From: Pictodentalium vernedei
Lineage: Eukaryota; Mollusca; Scaphopoda; Dentaliida; Dentaliidae
Length of the DNA stretch: 64,000 nt
Reading direction: 5' to 3'
NCBI GenBank assembly: GCA_031216915.1
Contig: JAUFNR010000039.1
Location: 1 to 64,000 of the forward strand
In this document: piece by piece, positions 51,301 through 62,257 of the stretch
Numbering within the stretch: position 1 is the first letter of the stretch
Layout of the letters: each line of letters begins with the position of its first letter
The notes under the pieces: model-generated
The model's database searches: none
Told to the model about the DNA's origin: nothing
The model's input: only the letters and a program-made list of their open reading frames with translations
Translations under genes and position numbers: made by a program

Positions 51301-54300
51301 TTTCAGGCAAATTTCTTAAAAAATCTTCTTCTCCAGATCCAGCAAGCAGAATCTTTTGATATTTGGTATGCAACATTGTGGGGTGGATCTGATTCAAGTT
51401 TTTTCAAATCGGCTCACTAGATTCATATTTGGGCTCACTATAGAAGCTCGAATTCGAACTTAGTGCATTTCAGGCAAATTTCTGAAAAAATCTTCTTCTC
51501 CAGATCCAGCAGGCAGAATCTTTTCATAGTTGGTATGCAACATTGTAGGGTGGATCTGATTCAAGTTTGTTCTAATTGGCCCCCTGGCTGGGTTCATATT
51601 TGGGCTCAGTGTAGGAGCCCGATTTCGAACTTAGTGCATTTCAGGCAAATTTCTTAAAAAATCTTCTTCTCCAGATCCAGCAGACGGAATCTTTTGATAT
51701 TTGGTATGCAATATTGTGGGGTGGATCTGATGCAAGTTTGTTCAAATCAGCTCCCTAGATTCATATTTGGGCTCACTATAGAAGCTCGAAATCGAACTTA
51801 GTGCATTTCAGGCAAATTTCTTAAAAAATCTTCTTCTCCAGATCCAGCAGGCAAAATCTTTTCATATTTGGTAAGCAACATTGTGGGGTGGATCTGGTTC
51901 AAGTTTGTTCAAATCGGCCCCCTGGGTTTATATTTGGGCTCAGTATAGGAGCCCAAATTTGAACTTTGTACATTTCAGGCAAATTTCTTAAAAAATCTTC
52001 TTCTCCAGATCCAGCAGGCAGAATCTTCTGATATTTGGAATGCAACATTGTGGGGTGGATCTGGTTCAAGTTTGTTCAAATCGGCCCCCTGGGTTTATAT
52101 TTGGGCTCAGTATAGGAGCCCAAATTTGAACTTAATGCATTTCAGGCAAATTTCTTAAAAAATCTTCTTCTCCAGATCCAGCAAGCAGAATCTTTTGATA
52201 TTTGGTATGCAACATTGTGGGGTGGATCTGATTCAAGTTTGTTCAAATCGGCTCACTAGATTCATATTTGGGCTCACTATAGAAGCTCGAATTCGAACTT
52301 AGTGCATTTCAGGCAAATTTCTTAAAAAATCTTCTTCTCCAGATCCAGCATGCAGAAACTTTTGATATTTGGTATGCAACATTGTGGGGTGGATCTGATT
52401 CAAGTTTGTTCAAATCGGCCCCCTGGATCCATATTTGGGCTCACTATAGAAGCCCGAATTAGAAATTAGTGCATTTCAGGCAAATTTCTTAAAAAATCTT
52501 CTCCAGATCCAGCAGGCAGAATCTTTTGCTATTTGGTATGCAACATTGTGGGGTGGATCTGATTCAAGTTTGTTCAAATCGGCTTCCTAGATTCATATTT
52601 GGGCTCACTATAGGAGCTCAAATTCGAACTTAGTGCATTTCAGGCAAATTTCTTAAAAAATCTTCTTCTCCAGATCCAGCAGGCAAAATGTTTTCATATT
52701 TGGTAAGCAACATTGTGGGGTGGATCTGGTTCAAGTTTGTTCAAATCGGCCCTCTGGGTTTATATTTGGGCTCAGTATAGGAGCCCAAATTTGAACTTAG
52801 TACATTTCAGGCAAATTTCTTAAAAAATCTTCTTCTCCAGATCCAGCAAGCAGAATCTTTTGATATTTGGTATGCAACATTTGGGGTGGATCTGATTCAA
52901 GTTTGTTCAAATCTGCTCACTAGATTCATATTTGGGGTCACTATAGAAGCTCGAATTCGAACTTAGTGCATTTCAGGCAAATTTCTTAAAAAATCTTCTT
53001 CTCCAGATCCAGCAGGCAGAATCGTTTCATATTTGGTTTGCTGCATTGTGGGGGTATAGCTGATTCAAGTTTGTTCAAATCGGCTCCCTAGATTCGTATT
53101 TGGGCTCACTATAGAAGCTCGAATTTTAACTTAGTGCATTTCAGGCAAATTTCTTCAAAAATCTTCTTCTCCAGATCCAGCTGGCAGAATATTTTCATAT
53201 TTGGTATGCAACATTGTGGGGTGGATCGGATTCAAGTTTGTTCAAATCGGCCCCCTGAATTCATATTTGGGCTCACTATAGAAGCCTGAATTAGAAATTA
53301 GTGCATTTCAGGCAAATTTCTTCAAAAATCTTCTTCTCCAGATCCAGCTGGCAGAATCTTTTCATATTTGGTATGCAACATTGTGGGGTGGAGCTGATTC
53401 AAGTTTGTTCAAATTGGATCCCTAGATTCGTATTTGGGCTCACTATAGAAGCTTGAATTTGAACTTAGTGCATTTCAGGCAAATTTCTTCAAAAATATTC
53501 TTCTCCAGATCCAGCAGGCAAAATCTTTTGATTTTTGGTATGCAACATTGTGGGGTGGATCGGATTCAAGTTTGTTCAAATCGGCCCCCTGGATTCATAT
53601 TTGTGCTCACTGAAGAAGCCCGAATTAGAAATTAGTGCATTTCAGGCAAATTTCTTCAAAAATCTTCTTCTCCAGATCCAGCAGGCAGAAACTTTTGATA
53701 TTTGGTATGCAACATTGTGGGGTGGATCTGATTCAAGTTTGTTCAAATCGGCCCCCTGGATCCATGTTTGGGCTCACTATAGAAGCCCGAATTAGAAATT
53801 AGTGCATTTCAGGCAAATTTCTTAAAAAGTCTTCTCCAGATCCAGCAGGCAGAATCTTTTGCTATTTGGTATGCAACATTGTGGGGTGGATCTGATTCAA
53901 GTTTGTTCAAATCGGCTTCCTAGATTCATATTTGGGCTCACTATAGGAGCTCAAATTCGAACTTAGTGCATTTCAGGCAAATTTCTTAAAAAATCTTCTC
54001 CAGATCCAGCAGGCAAAATCTTTTCATATTTGGTAAGCAACATTGTGGGGTGGATCTGATTCAAGTTTGTTCAAATCCCCCCCCCCCCCCCCCCCCCCCC
54101 GGGTTTATATTTGGGCTCAGTATAGGAGCCCAAATTTGAACTTAGTGCATTTCAGGCAAATTTCTTAAAAAATCTTCTTCTCCAGATCCAGCAGGCAGAA
54201 TCTTTTGATATTTGGTATGCAACATTGTGGGGTGGATCTGAATCAAATTTGTTCAAATTGGCTCCCTAGATTCACATTTGGGCTCACTATAGAAGCTCGA

Positions 54301-55095
54301 ATTCGAACTTAGTGCATTTAAGGCAAATTTCTTAAAAAATCTTCTTCTCCAGATCCAGCAGGCAGAATCTTTTCATAGTTGGCATGCAACATTGTAGGGT
54401 GGATCTGATTCAAGTTTGTTCAAATCGGCCCCCTGGCTGGGTTCATATTTGGGCTCAGTATAGGAGCCCGATTTCGAACTTAGTGCATTTCAGGCAAATT
54501 TCTTAAAAAATCTTCTTCTCCAGATCCAGCAGACAGAATCTTTTGATATTTGGTATGCAATATTGTGGGGTGGATCTGATTCAAGTTTGTTCAAATCGGC
54601 TCCCAAGATTCATATTTGGGCTCACTATAGAAGCTCGAAATCGAACTTAGTGCATTTCAGGCAAATTTCTTAAAAAATCTTCTTCTCCAGATCCAGCAGG
54701 CAAAATCTTTTCATATTTGGTAAGCAACATTGTAGGGTGGATCTGGTTCAAGTTTGTTCAAATCGGCCCCCTGGGTTTATATTTGGGCTCAGTGTAGGAG
54801 GCCAAATTTGAACTTAGTACATTTCAGGTAAATTTCTTAAAAAATTTTCTTCTCCGGATCCAGCAGGCTGAATCTTTTGATATTTGCTATGCAACATTGT
54901 GGGGTGGATTTGATTCAAGTTTGTTCAAATCGGCTCACTAGATTCATATTTGGGCTCACTATAGAAGCTCGAATTCGAACTTAGTGCATTTCAGGCAAAT
55001 TTCTTAAAAAATCTTCTTCTCCAGATCCAGCAGGCAGAATCTTTTCGTAGTTGGTATGCAACATTGTAGGGTGGATCTGATTCAAGTTTGTTCAA
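45370..55095 (+). repeat. 9.7-kb (58-monomer) satellite segment, copy 2
   Basis: Offset from copy 1 is 9,044 bp up to about 49172, about 8,213 bp for 49165-51130, and about 9,720 bp for 51130-55095. The changes correspond to losing about 5 monomers and repeating about 9. Rare shared variants mark the match, such as TATGCGAC at 39982/49026 and GGTTTTCAGCATTG at 40978/49191. Confidence 0.75.
54077..54100. repeat. 24-C tract in a monomer
   Basis: Counterpart of 44359-44382 at the 9.72-kb offset. Confidence 0.95.
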
Positions 55096-55649
55096 ATTGG
55101 CCCCCTGGCTGGGTTCATATTTGGGCTCAGTATAGGAGCCCGATTTCGAACTTAGTGCATTTCAGGCAAATTTCTTAAAAAATCTTCTTCTCCAGATCCA
55201 GCAGACAGAATCTTTTGATATTTTGTATGCAATATTGTGGGGTGGATCTGATTCAAGTTTGTTCAAATCGGCTCCCTAGATTCATATTTGGGCTCACTAT
55301 AGAAGCTCGAAATCGAACTTAGTGCATTTCAGGCAAATTTCTTTAAAAATCTTCTTCTCCAGATCCAGCAGGCAAAATCTTTTCATATTTGGTAAGCAAC
55401 ATTGTGGGGTGGATCTGGTTCACGTTTGTTCAAATCGGCCCCCTGGGTTTATATTTGGGCTCAGTATAGGAGCCCAAATTTGAATTTAGTACATTTCAGG
55501 CAAATTTCTTAAAAAATCTTCTTCTCCAGATCCAGCAGGCAAAATCTTTTGATATTTGGTATGCAACATTGTGGGGTGGATCTGATTCAAGTTTGTTCAA
55601 ATCGGCTCACTAGATTCATATTTGGGCTCACTATAGAAGCTTGAATTCT

Positions 55650-57722
55650 AACTTAGTGCATTTCAGGCAAATTTCTTAAAAAATCTTCTTCTCCAGATCC
55701 AGCAGGCAGAATCGTTTCATATTTGGTTTGCTGCATTGTGGGGGTATAGCTGATTCAAGTTTGTTCAAATCGGCTCCCTAGATTCGTATTTGGGCTCACT
55801 ATAGAAGCTCGAATTTTAACTTAGTGCATTTCAGGCAAATTTCTTCAAAAATCTTCTTCTCCAGATCCAGCTGGCAGAATATTTTCATATTTGGTATGCA
55901 ACATTGTGGGGTGGATCGGATTCAAGTTTGTTCAAATCGGCCCCCTGAATTCATATTTGGGCTCACTATAGAAGCCTGAATTAGAAATTAGTGCATTTCA
56001 GGCAAATTTCTTCAAAAATCTTCTTCTCCAGATCCAGCTGGCAGAATCTTTTCATATTTGGTATGCAACATTGTGGGGTGGAGCTGATTCAAGTTTGTTC
56101 AAATTGGATCCCTAGATTCGTATTTGGGCTCACTATAGAAGCTTGAATTTGAACTTAGTGCATTTCAGGCAAATTTCTTCAAAAATATTCTTCTCCAGAT
56201 CCAGCAGGCAAAATCTTTTGATTTTTGGTATGCAACATTGTGGGGTGGATCGGATTAAGTTTGTTCAAATCGGCCCCCTGGATTCATATTTGTGCTCACT
56301 GAAGAAGCCCGAATTAGAAATTAGTGCATTTCAGGCAAATTTCTTCAAAAATCTTCTTCTCCAGATCCAGCAGGCAGAAACTTTTGATATTTGGTATGCA
56401 ACATTGTGGGGTGGATCTGATTCAAGTTTGTTCAAATCGGCCCCCTGGATCCATATTTGGGCTCACTATAGAAGCCCGAATTAGAAATTAGTGCATTTCA
56501 GGCAAATTTCTTAAAAAGTCTTCTCCAGATCCAGCAGGCAGAATCTTTTGCTATTTGGTATGCAACATTGTGGGGTGGATCTGATTCAAGTTTGTTCAAA
56601 TCGGCTTCCTAGATTCATATTTGGGCTCACTATAGGAGCTCAAATTCGAACTTAGTGCATTTCAGGCAAATTTCTTAAAAAATCTTCTCCAGATCCAGCA
56701 GGCAAAATCTTTTCATATTTGGTAAGCAACATTGTGGGGTGGATCTGATTCAAGTTTGTTCAAATCCCCCCCCCCCCCCCCCCCCCCCCGGGTTTATATT
56801 TGGGCTCAGTATAGGGGCCCAAATTTGAACTTAGTGCATTTCAGGCAAATTTCTTAAAAAATCTTCTTCTCCAGATCCAGCAGGCAGAATCTTTTGATAT
56901 TTGGTATGCAACATTGTGGGGTGGATCTGAATCAAATTTGTTCAAATTGGCTCCCTAGATTCACATTTGGGCTCACTATAGAAGCTCGAATTCGAACTTA
57001 GTGCATTTAAGGCAAATTTCTTAAAAAATCTTCTTCTCCAGATCCAGCAGGCAGAATCTTTTCATAGTTGGCATGCAACATTGTAGGGTGGATCTGATTC
57101 AAGTTTGTTCAAATCGGCCCCCTGGCTGGGTTCATATTTGGGCTCAGTATAGGAGCCCGATTTCGAACTTAGTGCATTTCAGGCAAATTTCTTAAAAAAT
57201 CTTCTTCTCCAGATCCAGCAGACAGAATCTTTTGATATTTGGTATGCAATATTGTGGGGTGGATCTGATTCAAGTTTGTTCAAATCGGCTCCCAAGATTC
57301 ATATTTGGGCTCACTATAGAAGCTCGAAATCGAACTTAGTGCATTTCAGGCAAATTTCTTAAAAAATCTTCTTCTCCAGATCCAGCAGGCAAAATCTTTT
57401 CATATTTGGTAAGCAACATTGTAGGGTGGATCTGGTTCAAGTTTGTTCAAATCGGCCCCCTGGGTTTATATTTGGGCTCAGTGTAGGAGGCCAAATTTGA
57501 ACTTAGTACATTTCAGGTAAATTTCTTAAAAAATTTTCTTCTCCGGATCCAGCAGGCTGAATCTTTTGATATTTGCTATGCAACATTGTGGGGTGGATTT
57601 GATTCAAGTTTGTTCAAATCGGCTCACTAGATTCATATTTGGGCTCACTATAGAAGCTCGAATTCGAACTTAGTGCATTTCAGGCAAATTTCTTAAAAAA
57701 TCTTCTTCTCCAGATCCAGCAG
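55650..57722 (+). repeat. 2.07-kb satellite segment repeated from 52960-55032
   Basis: A constant offset of about 2,690 bp (16 monomers). It shares CTGCATTGTGGGGGTATAGC at 53041 and 55731, the poly-C monomer, and the rare CTCCGGATCCAGCAGGCTG monomer. Confidence 0.8.
56766..56789. repeat. 24-C tract in a monomer
   Basis: Third member of the duplicated poly-C monomer, 2.69 kb right of the one at 54077. Confidence 0.95.
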
Positions 57723-58960
57723 GCAAAATCTTTTCATATTTGGTAAACAACATTGTGGGGTGGATCTGGTTCAAGTTTGTTCAAATCGGCCCCCTGGGTT
57801 TATATTTGGGCTCAGTATAGGAGCCCAAATTTGAACTTAATGCATTTCAGGCAAATTTCTTAAAAATCTTCTTCTCCAGATCCAGCAGGCAGAATCTTTT
57901 GATATTTGGTATGCAACATTGTGGGGTGGATCTGATTCAGGTTTGTTCAAATCGGCTCACTAGATTCATATTTGGGCTCACTATAGAAGCTCGAATTCGA
58001 ACTTAGTGCATTTCAGGCAAATTTCTTAAAAAATCTTCTTCTCCAGATCCAGCAGGCAGAATCGTTTCATATTTGGTTTGCAGCATTGTGGGGTATAGCT
58101 GATTCAATTTTGTTCAAATCGGCTCCCTAGATTCGTATTTGGGCTCACTATAGAATCTCGAATTTTAACTTAGTGCATTTCAAGCAAATTTCTTAAAAAA
58201 TCTTCTTCTCCAGATCCAGCTGGCAGAATATTTTCATATTTGGTATGCAACATTGTGGGGTGGATCTGATTCAAGTTTGTTCAAATCGGCCCCCTGGATT
58301 CATATTTGGGCTCACTATAGAAGCCCGAATTAGAATTAGTGCATTTCTGGCAAATTTCTTCAAAAATCTTCTTCTCCAGATCCAGCTGGCAGAATCTTTT
58401 CATATTTGGTATGCAACATTGTGGGGTGGAGCTGATACAAGTTTGTTCAAATTGGATCCCTAGATTTGTATTTGGGCTCACTATAGAAGCTCGAATTTGA
58501 ACTTAGTGCATTTCAGGCAAATTTCTTCAAAAATCTTCTTCTCCAGATCCAGCAGGCAAAATCTTTTGATATTTGGTATGCAACATTGTGGGGTGGATCG
58601 GATTCAAGTTTGTTCAAATTGGCCCCCTGGATTCTTATTTGGGCTCACTGTAGAAGCCTGAATTAGAAATTAGTGCATTTCAGGCAAGTTTCTTAAAAAT
58701 TCTTCTCCAGATCCAGCTGGCAGAATCTTTTGATATTTGGTATGCAACATTGTGGGGTGGATCTGATTCAAGTGTGTTCAAATCGGCTTCCTAGATTCAT
58801 ATTTGGGCTCACTATAGAAGCTCAAATTCGAACTTAGTGCATTTCAGGCAAATTTCGTAAAAAATCTTCTTCTCCAGATCCAGCAGGCAGAATCTTTTCA
58901 TATTTGGTAAGCAACATTGTGAAGTGGATCTGATTCAAGTTTGTTCAAATCGGCCTCCTA

Positions 58961-59355
58961 GGTCCATATTTGGACTCACTGTGGGAGCTCGAATTATTAT
59001 AACTTAGTTCAAAATGAGGAATTTTCTTTAAAAATCTTTTTCTTCAGATCCAGATCGGAATGTTTTGATATTTGGTGTGCAGCATCCTTAGGGGGTGAGA
59101 TTCAAGTTTGTTAAAGCCAAGTTTCTGGGTTCATATATGGGCTCTCTGTGGGAGCCTGAATTATAACTTTGTTCAATATGAGGAATATTCTTGAAAAATC
59201 TTCTTTTTTTTTAGATCCATTTGTCAGAATCTTTGGATATTTGGTATAAGCTTTTCTTAGGAGGAGCAGATGCAACTTGTTGAAATCAATTCTCTGGGTT
59301 GATATTTAGGCTACCTGTCAGGTGAGCGCCCTCAGGCCCCTTGGGGCCTCTTGTT
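58961..59355 (+). mobile_element. 3' end of the satellite-bearing element (element B tail)
   Basis: Monomers become diverged in the same way as the end of element A (CAGCATCCTTAGGGG, TTCAATATGAGGAATATTC, AGGAGGAGCAGATGCAACTT). They are followed by TCAGGTGAGC at 59318-59327 and a hairpin AGGCCCC (59334-59340) with GGGGCCT (59343-59349), then CTTGTT. This shows that the giant array is the body of an element of the A family. Confidence 0.9.
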
Positions 59356-60004
59356 TATCACAGTTTCTATACAGCTTGTATTTATGAACTGATCTCCACG
59401 AAACTTCTTGGGTCCCTTTGTTTTTACCTTGGGACAGGAACGAGTGTGTTTTGGGATGCCTTTGTTATCACTGTGCTATGAGAACAAATATTTTGGGGTT
59501 CAGTCAGACCCACTCTGGGACTCAAAGATTTCTTTTCTAGTTTAGCATCTGACTGTCACCCGCCTTTACAAAACTTCACCTATACATTTGTTACAGGCTA
59601 CGGTCAGTATTTATGTACAGACCGTTGCAATACTTTATATGTACCTTTGTTATCAGGTCATTACCTAGATGTTTGTCATTGCTGTGTCACATACTAATAA
59701 TAATAATAACACTTTGGCCAGCCGCTGATTTGTCGCGGTTCTCGGACGAGAAGGCCATGGTTACCCCTGTACTCCCAACTGCCTCCCTATTCCCACGCTT
59801 CTCCTCTCCTCCCAACACTCGGAGACGAACTGCTTGATGATATCCCTTGTCCCATTCTTCCCAATCTCTCCGATTAGCATATTAACCCTCTCCTTTGAGT
59901 CTCTCCCTAACCACATGTCCTTCATTCTCCCATCCCACTTCCTATACTATACATGTACATGTCCTAACAAGTTGAGCTACAGTGTCATTGACACTTTCAT
60001 TCGT
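59356..60004 (+). mobile_element. Element C, 3' remainder, and unassigned sequence
   Basis: From about 59378 the sequence (TGTATTTATGAACTGATCTC, then CTTCTTGGGT and ACGAGTGT) matches the internal units of element C at 19199 and 19380. This supports insertion of the satellite element into C. From about 59700 the match is lost, and a (TAA)n stretch and unrecognised sequence follow. AGTGTC...GACACT at about 59979-59993 could be a terminal hairpin. The right border with the 200-bp repeat is near 60004. Confidence 0.5.
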
Positions 60005-60772
60005 TTATTGATTTACCTATAACAACAACTCTTGTGAGATAGATTTACATGAATACTAATTAAAATATCTGTGCTATATCAGAATGTTGCATTTTGGAAC
60101 TCCATATTAATAGAGATCTATTCAGTATTCCATATGTTGGAATGTGTAATGCAACTTTGCTTTGTATTCTCCATAATGTTTTTGTTACCTGACAATGTTA
60201 TTTGTTATTTACTGGGTACTGTTTCACCTATAACAACCACTCTTGTGAGATGGTGATTCACATGAATACTAATTAAAATATCTGCTATATCAGAATGTTG
60301 CATTTTGGACCTCCATGTTAATAGAGATCTATTCAGTATTCTATATGTTGGAATGTGTAATGCTACTGCTTTATATTCCCCACAACGTTTGTCACCCGAC
60401 AATGTTATTTTTTATTTATTGTTTCACCTATGACAACAACTCTTGTGAGATGGTGATTCACATGAATACTAATTAAAATATCTGCTATATCAGAATGTTG
60501 CATTTTGGAACTCCATGTTAATAGAGATCTTTTCAGTATTCCATATGTTGGAATGTGTAATGCAACTTTGCTTTATATTCCCCACAATGTTTGTCACCCG
60601 ACAATGTTATTTTTTATTTATTGTTTCACCTATGACAACAACTCTTGTGAGATGGTGATTCACATGAATACTAATTAAAATATCGGTGCTATATCAGAAT
60701 GTTGCATTTTGAAAATCCATATTAATAGAGACCTATTCAGTATTCCATACGTCTGAATGTGTAATGGAACTT
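60005..60772 (+). repeat. ~200-bp tandem repeat, block 3
   Basis: Four units with the same landmarks as blocks 1 and 2 (ACAACAACTCTTGTGAGATG, ATCAGAATGTTGCATTTTGG). The block ends abruptly after GAATGTGTAATGGAACTTTC. Block 1 begins close to the same phase of the unit. Confidence 0.9.
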
Positions 60773-61660
60773 TCTCTCGAATGGCAAGATAGGACTATTG
60801 CGAATTTCGTGCGAGCCTGTGCGAATCAGTAAACACTCTTTATTTGCCGAAATTCAAGTTTTTTCTGTACACGTTTTCTGTGAAAGGACTCAACCGATTT
60901 CAATCGGACTTGCCCCATCAGCTGCGGTTCACTCTCGTCTAAATTTTTATGCAAATATAATCGCGATCCGACTTCTGGTTGAAAAGTTTGCTTTCGATTG
61001 AAAGTTTATCCAAATTTTATTTTCTCCCCAATTTTGACGAAAATTGTTGTCTAGGTGGAGTTCAGCTGAACATGCAGGTGCAATCCGTTTTTCAACATTT
61101 TTTTGGTTCAAAAGTTATTAGGGTTTAAAGTTGTAAATTCTCCTCAATTTTGACCAATATTTTTTGTGTACATGTTTTCTCTGAAACGGCTCCACCGATT
61201 TCGATCAGACTTGCACCATTAGGTCTGGTACACTCTCGTCTAAATCTTGACACAAATATAATCGCAATCCATCTTCCGGTTGAAAAGTTTGCTATTGGTT
61301 GAAAATTTGTCAAAATTTCTTTTCCCACTGATTTCGACAAAAATAGGTGTCTAGATGGAGTTTCTCGAGCTGAGCATGTGAGTGTAATCCATTTTTCGAT
61401 ATCTCTTTTTGTTTCAAAAGTTAATTTAAACAATATTTTATTAAATAAGTATGCTTTATGTTACATTATTGAACAACAAGAATGTGACAGTATATATAGA
61501 GAACATCAAGAATATAACATATACTAACAAAATAACATATGTGTACCGGGAGATGACTAACATAAGCTCCCAGCTTTCTGTCAGATCCCCCATTATATAC
61601 ATATGATTCAAAAGTTTTAAGGGTTTAAAGTTGCAAAATTGTTCTCTATTTTGACCAATG
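60773..61660 (+). repeat. 301-bp tandem repeat, two copies and partial third
   Basis: CACTCTCGTCTAAAT, ATAATCGC(G/A)ATCC and GGTTGAAAAGTTTGCT recur at 301-bp spacing (GTACA(C/T)GTTTTCT at 60867 and 61168). A partial third unit restarts at GGGTTTAAAGTTGCAAAATT near 61620, after an insertion. A 102-codon minus-strand frame (61125-61433) falls within it and has no recognised family. Confidence 0.8.
61423..61607. mobile_element. 185-bp insertion with 9-bp target duplication
   Basis: TCAAAAGTT flanks both sides (61414-61422 and 61608-61616). The sister repeat unit near 61108 reads GTTCAAAAGTTATTAGGGTT without interruption, so it is an empty-site reference. There are no terminal inverted repeats. 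On the minus strand, the end next to 61423 is AT-rich (ATTTAATAAAATATTG) and could be a retroposon tail, so a truncated SINE or LINE end is possible but unproven. Confidence 0.65.
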
Positions 61661-61869
61661 GGTTTTTTTTCGCGTCATTTGTTTTTTGTCCGCATTTGAG
61701 ATCTCAGGAACTGTATGAAGTACACTTTTGAAATTTGCAATTGTTATAGGACTTGCCTCGAATATGTATACATGGAAGTATAATAATAATAATGAAAAAT
61801 AAGTAAAATAATATATTATTATTTTATATAAAATTATAAATATTATTATACAGGAAATGTTGGAATTCA

Positions 61870-62226
61870 ATGGAAAAAATAAGAATCTTGGCCTGTCAGT
61901 CACAATATTCTGTGGGACAAGAATTAATTAGCAAGTTTTATATTATTCACGGGTTCACCGTAACATATAGTGACTATGCCTCTGTTTTCCAGGAAATGGC
62001 GTATTTTCAGATAAAACTTTTGAAAAAGGTTCCTTCTTGCTTGAGTACAAGGGTGACTTGTTATCATACCAGACTGCATGCAAAAGAGAGAAGAAATACA
62101 ATAGAAAGAATGTTAAGGGCAGGTTCATGTTCTTTTTTCGGTACAATAACCAAAAAATGTGGTAAGTCCATAATTACTAATGTTCTAAAAGCAGTATACC
62201 CTGTCAGTTTTCAGTTTCAGAAATAA
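61870..62226 (+). CDS. Unrecognised 118-codon open frame (doubtful)
   Basis: The frame runs from ATG to stop with no stop codon for 118 codons. The predicted product is basic, with scattered Cys and His, and shows no domain, signal peptide or membrane segment that I recognise. The start context is poor (T at -3). A pyrimidine-rich CTCTGTTTTCCAG at about 61980-61992 could be a splice acceptor, so a real exon might begin there. An AATAAA-type signal lies at about 62242, shortly after the stop. It is the longest frame outside the repeat arrays apart from those embedded in element C and in the 3308-3706 region. It could equally be chance in AT-rich DNA. Confidence 0.15.
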   Translation: MEKIRILACQSQYSVGQELISKFYIIHGFTVTYSDYASVFQEMAYFQIKLLKKVPSCLSTRVTCYHTRLHAKERRNTIERMLRAGSCSFFGTITKKCGKSIITNVLKAVYPVSFQFQK

Positions 62227-62257
62227 GAAGAGAGAAAACAAAATAAACTTATTAAGC

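Larger units (their letters stand above)
19711..58960 (+). repeat. Giant ~167-bp satellite array, about 234 monomers
   Basis: Head-to-tail monomers share the order TCTTCTCCAGATCCAGCAGG, ATCTTTTGATATTTGGTATG, AACATTGTGGGGTGGATCTG, TTCAAGTTTGTTCAAATCGG, TTCATATTTGGGCTCACTAT, then GAACTTAGTGCATTTCAGGC. Distances between eight recurrences of one subtype (starting at 23314, 25156, 28674, 30686, 33531, 35206, 38558 and 47602) are whole multiples of 167.5 bp: 11, 21, 12, 17, 10, 20 and 54. Subtypes include a 4-bp CTGG insertion (CCCTGGCTGGG), a 3-bp deletion in TCTTCTTC, GGTAAGC for GGTATGC, and poly-C forms. I saw no inverted copies. The monomer is the internal unit of element A. Open frames of 60-169 codons are repeat artefacts. 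Confidence 0.97.

Noticed and set aside
36320..55095. The 9-kb duplication as a pure assembly artefact
   Set aside because: Not excluded, but copy 2 differs from copy 1 by whole-monomer loss and gain and by scattered single changes. Simple double assembly of one locus would not produce these.
23314..56484. Many similar 60-169-codon open frames (starting MNLVHFRQISSKIFF and related) suggesting a repeated protein gene
   Set aside because: They recur at exact multiples of the 167-bp monomer, shift frame whenever a monomer is not 168 bp, and have no consistent start, promoter or end. They are translations of satellite DNA.
19711..58960. Regularly spaced repeats resembling a CRISPR array
   Set aside because: The whole 167-bp unit is conserved. 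There are no short repeats separated by unique spacers, and the sequence is eukaryotic in style.
19711..58960. CTCACTATAG in most monomers, matching part of a T7 promoter
   Set aside because: The upstream half of the phage promoter (TAATACGA) is absent, so the 10-base match is coincidental.
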